Part shown: piece after piece, positions 14,527 to 15,472 of the stretch
How the letters are laid out: each line of letters opens with the position of its first letter
How positions within the stretch are numbered: position 1 is the stretch's first letter
NCBI GenBank assembly: GCA_041744735.1
Contig: JBGTKH010000044.1
Location: 1-15,472, forward strand
Length of the DNA stretch: 15,472 bases
Reading direction: 5' to 3'
DNA from: JBGTKH01 sp041744735
GTDB taxonomy: Bacteria > Planctomycetota > Planctomycetia > Pirellulales > Pirellulaceae
The notes under the pieces: model-generated
What the model was told of the DNA's origin: nothing
Seen by the model: only the letters and a program-made list of their open reading frames with translations
Database searches by the model: none
Program-made: the position numbers and the translations under genes

Positions 14527-14913
14527 GATACGATCCGTCTCAACTCCGATGGTGCATTCCACGTTAGCAGAACTCGCGGAAGCGAGAAAGCGGTCAATGT
14601 GTATCAAGACACAAGCACCGAAGCAATGGTTCACGACAACCCTAAACGCAATTATCGACTGGCGCGAAGTCGCGTATTGTTGTCGGCAGTCCTCACGCAC
14701 CGTTACTGCCATTTGCCATATCTATCAACTTGACAACACACCGACCATTTGCGTTGGGACAACCTACTGATCGCGGCGGAAGCAAGAGGAACCCTCGTGG
14801 TCAAGCGCAATCCGCATCGGTTCGTGGCCGGATTGACGGCATAGGCAATCTGTTTGCTCGGTTTGCTGTGAGCAATGGTCGGCGCCGGGATTCGGCCGAT
14901 TGATCGCTAATCC
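14527..14913. other. Intergenic region upstream of the HNH operon
   Basis: 387 bases without a supported gene. Open frames here on both strands are short and lack recognisable motifs. The minus-strand promoter of the HNH operon should lie here, but I cannot place it. The words GTTGGGACAACCTAC near 14754-14768 look like a worn fragment of the palindromic repeats found elsewhere. Confidence 0.5.
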
Positions 14914-15108
14914 TCACGCCAGGAGATCGTGAACGACCTGTCCGTGGACGTCGGTTAGGCGGAAGTCGCGGCCGGCGTAGCGGAAGGTTAGACGCTGGTG
15001 GTCGAAGCCCAGCAGGTGCAGGATGGTGGCGTGCAGGTCGTGGACGGGGACGGGGCGGTCGACGACTTGGAAGGTCAGCACGGCCAAGATAATCGTTCGC
15101 GTGGTCAA
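14914..15108 (-). pseudogene. Chimeric remnant: glycosidase-type leader fused to a DUF1501 C-terminus
   Basis: A 64-codon open frame. It starts with TTG at 15108 (GGAG six bases before it) and reads TTRTIILAVLTF, the same leader as the glycosidase-like gene at 8950. After codon 13 it changes to DRPVPVHDLHATILHLLGFD, then HQRLTFRYAGRDFRLTDVHG and a LLA end, which is the C-terminus typical of planctomycete DUF1501 proteins. Only the last 48 or so residues of that protein (usually over 400 long) remain, without its body or native start. The junction is near 15068-15070. The frame could still be translated into a short membrane-targeted peptide, but it is best seen as a recombination or deletion scar. 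Confidence 0.75.
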
Positions 15109-15180
15109 TTCAAACTCCTCAATCGAACGTTTTGGATGTCATCGTTTTCATAATAACATAGTTGATCGTCCCGTAGGTTG
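15069..15180 (-). repeat. Leader module copy 2
   Basis: Counterpart of 8911-9020, covering the signal-peptide codons, TTG start, GGAG motif and the GTAGGTTG end of the adjoining repeat. The palindromic repeat begins 65 bases before the TTG here and 63 bases before it in copy 1. Confidence 0.75.
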
Positions 15181-15268
15181 AAACGATGAAATCCGGGACC
15201 GCCGTGGCGGGATTCATAGATGAAACTCCGTCCCGATCGCTGCATTGGGTCGGGAAAAAGTCTCAACC
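15173..15268. repeat. Palindromic repeat (copy E) with a nested 36-base insertion
   Basis: The outer arms read GTAGGTTG...AAACTCCGTCCCGA (left) and TCGGGAAAAAGTCTCAACC (15250-15268, right), a worn version of copy D. The left arm is split by a 36-base near-palindrome (15185-15220) flanked by TGAAAC at 15179-15184 and 15221-15226. Confidence 0.65.
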
Positions 15269-15270
15269 GA

Positions 15271-15362
15271 CTATGGTGAACCGGGGAGGGGAAGTCAACG
15301 CCTGGGCTCTTACGTGGTTCGCGAGCCCGAGGTCACAACCACTATGGCGAACCGGGGGCGGG
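15271..15362 (-). repeat. Direct repeat of a gene 3' end
   Basis: CTATGGTGAACCGGGGAGGG (15271-15290) recurs with two changes at 15342-15361. The second copy contains the stop codon of the partial gene at the right edge. Between them GGGCTC (15304-15309) and GAGCCC (15323-15328) could pair. Confidence 0.6.
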
Positions 15363-15472
15363 TGTGTCGGGTGACGGCGGAGTTTCGGGCACGCCGCGCG
15401 CGGGGACGCTGGTCGGCGGCGTCTTGTACACGATCGAGCCCTCGCCCAGACGCTCGCGCCAGCGGAGCACGT
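15342..15472 (-). CDS. C-terminal end of an unidentified protein (rest beyond the right edge)
   Basis: The minus-strand frame is open to the right edge for 42 codons and ends at TAG (15342-15344). It reads VLRWRERLGEGSIVYKTPPT followed by a proline-rich tail ending PDTPAPGSP. The G+C-rich third positions and smooth composition suit a real gene, but 42 residues are not enough to name a family. A proline-rich tail is compatible with an envelope or secreted protein; that is a guess. Its stop lies in one copy of the 20-base direct repeat found again at 15271. Confidence 0.45.
   Translation of the reverse strand, partial: VLRWRERLGEGSIVYKTPPTSVPARGVPETPPSPDTPAPGSP

Noticed and set aside
14527..14712. 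Longer N-terminus for the HNH protein
   Set aside because: The extra 62 residues lack family character, and the zinc motif normally sits close to the N-terminus.
1..15472. CRISPR array, tRNA or rRNA gene
   Set aside because: No regularly spaced direct repeats, tRNA cloverleaf or rRNA segment was recognised when reading both strands by eye. The palindromic repeats are dispersed and lack regular spacing.

Overview
The window looks like chromosomal DNA of a planctomycete, probably of the Pirellulales type. The reasons are the gene families (two Uma2-type nucleases, a DUF4058 protein, a long secreted glycosidase-like protein, a VWA protein and a DUF1501 C-terminus), the use of TTG starts, and many short GC-rich palindromes that read 'GRIANPS' or 'RVGDPTY' when translated. 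The assignment is inferred from these traits only.

Layout. (1) Bases 1-5171: a minus-strand pair, Uma2 then a VWA protein cut by the left edge; divergent from it are plus-strand genes for a DUF4058 protein and an exported HEAT-repeat protein; then comes a second minus-strand Uma2 that is a clear duplicate of the first. (2) 5172-9156: a gap with a broken gene remnant, then a 1150-residue exported glycosidase-like protein on the minus strand. Its gene has absorbed short palindromic repeats in frame, and its stop codon lies inside another copy. A hairpin-forming repeat lies just upstream of its TTG start. (3) 9157-10932: two small divergent modules. On the minus strand, a 94-residue protein is coupled by a GTGA overlap to a retropepsin-like protein. 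On the plus strand, an HTH antitoxin is coupled by an ATGA overlap to a VapC-type PIN toxin. (4) 11161-14526: a three-gene minus-strand operon, HNH nuclease -> GNAT/PIN/GNAT/PUA-like multidomain protein -> ASCH-domain protein. (5) 14527-15472: a remnant region with a chimeric reading frame (glycosidase-type leader fused to a DUF1501 tail), a repeat carrying a nested insertion, and the 3' end of a minus-strand gene that runs off the right edge.

The most interesting candidate system is the operon in (4). It combines a zinc-bound HNH nuclease, a PIN ribonuclease domain, two acetyltransferase-like domains and two PUA-fold-type (putative RNA-binding) modules, next to a toxin-antitoxin pair. This suggests RNA-directed stress or defence activity, but that function is inference. 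The second theme is genome plasticity: the short repeats enter coding sequence, supply a stop codon, sit upstream of TTG-started leaders, and themselves carry an insertion flanked by a 6-bp direct repeat.
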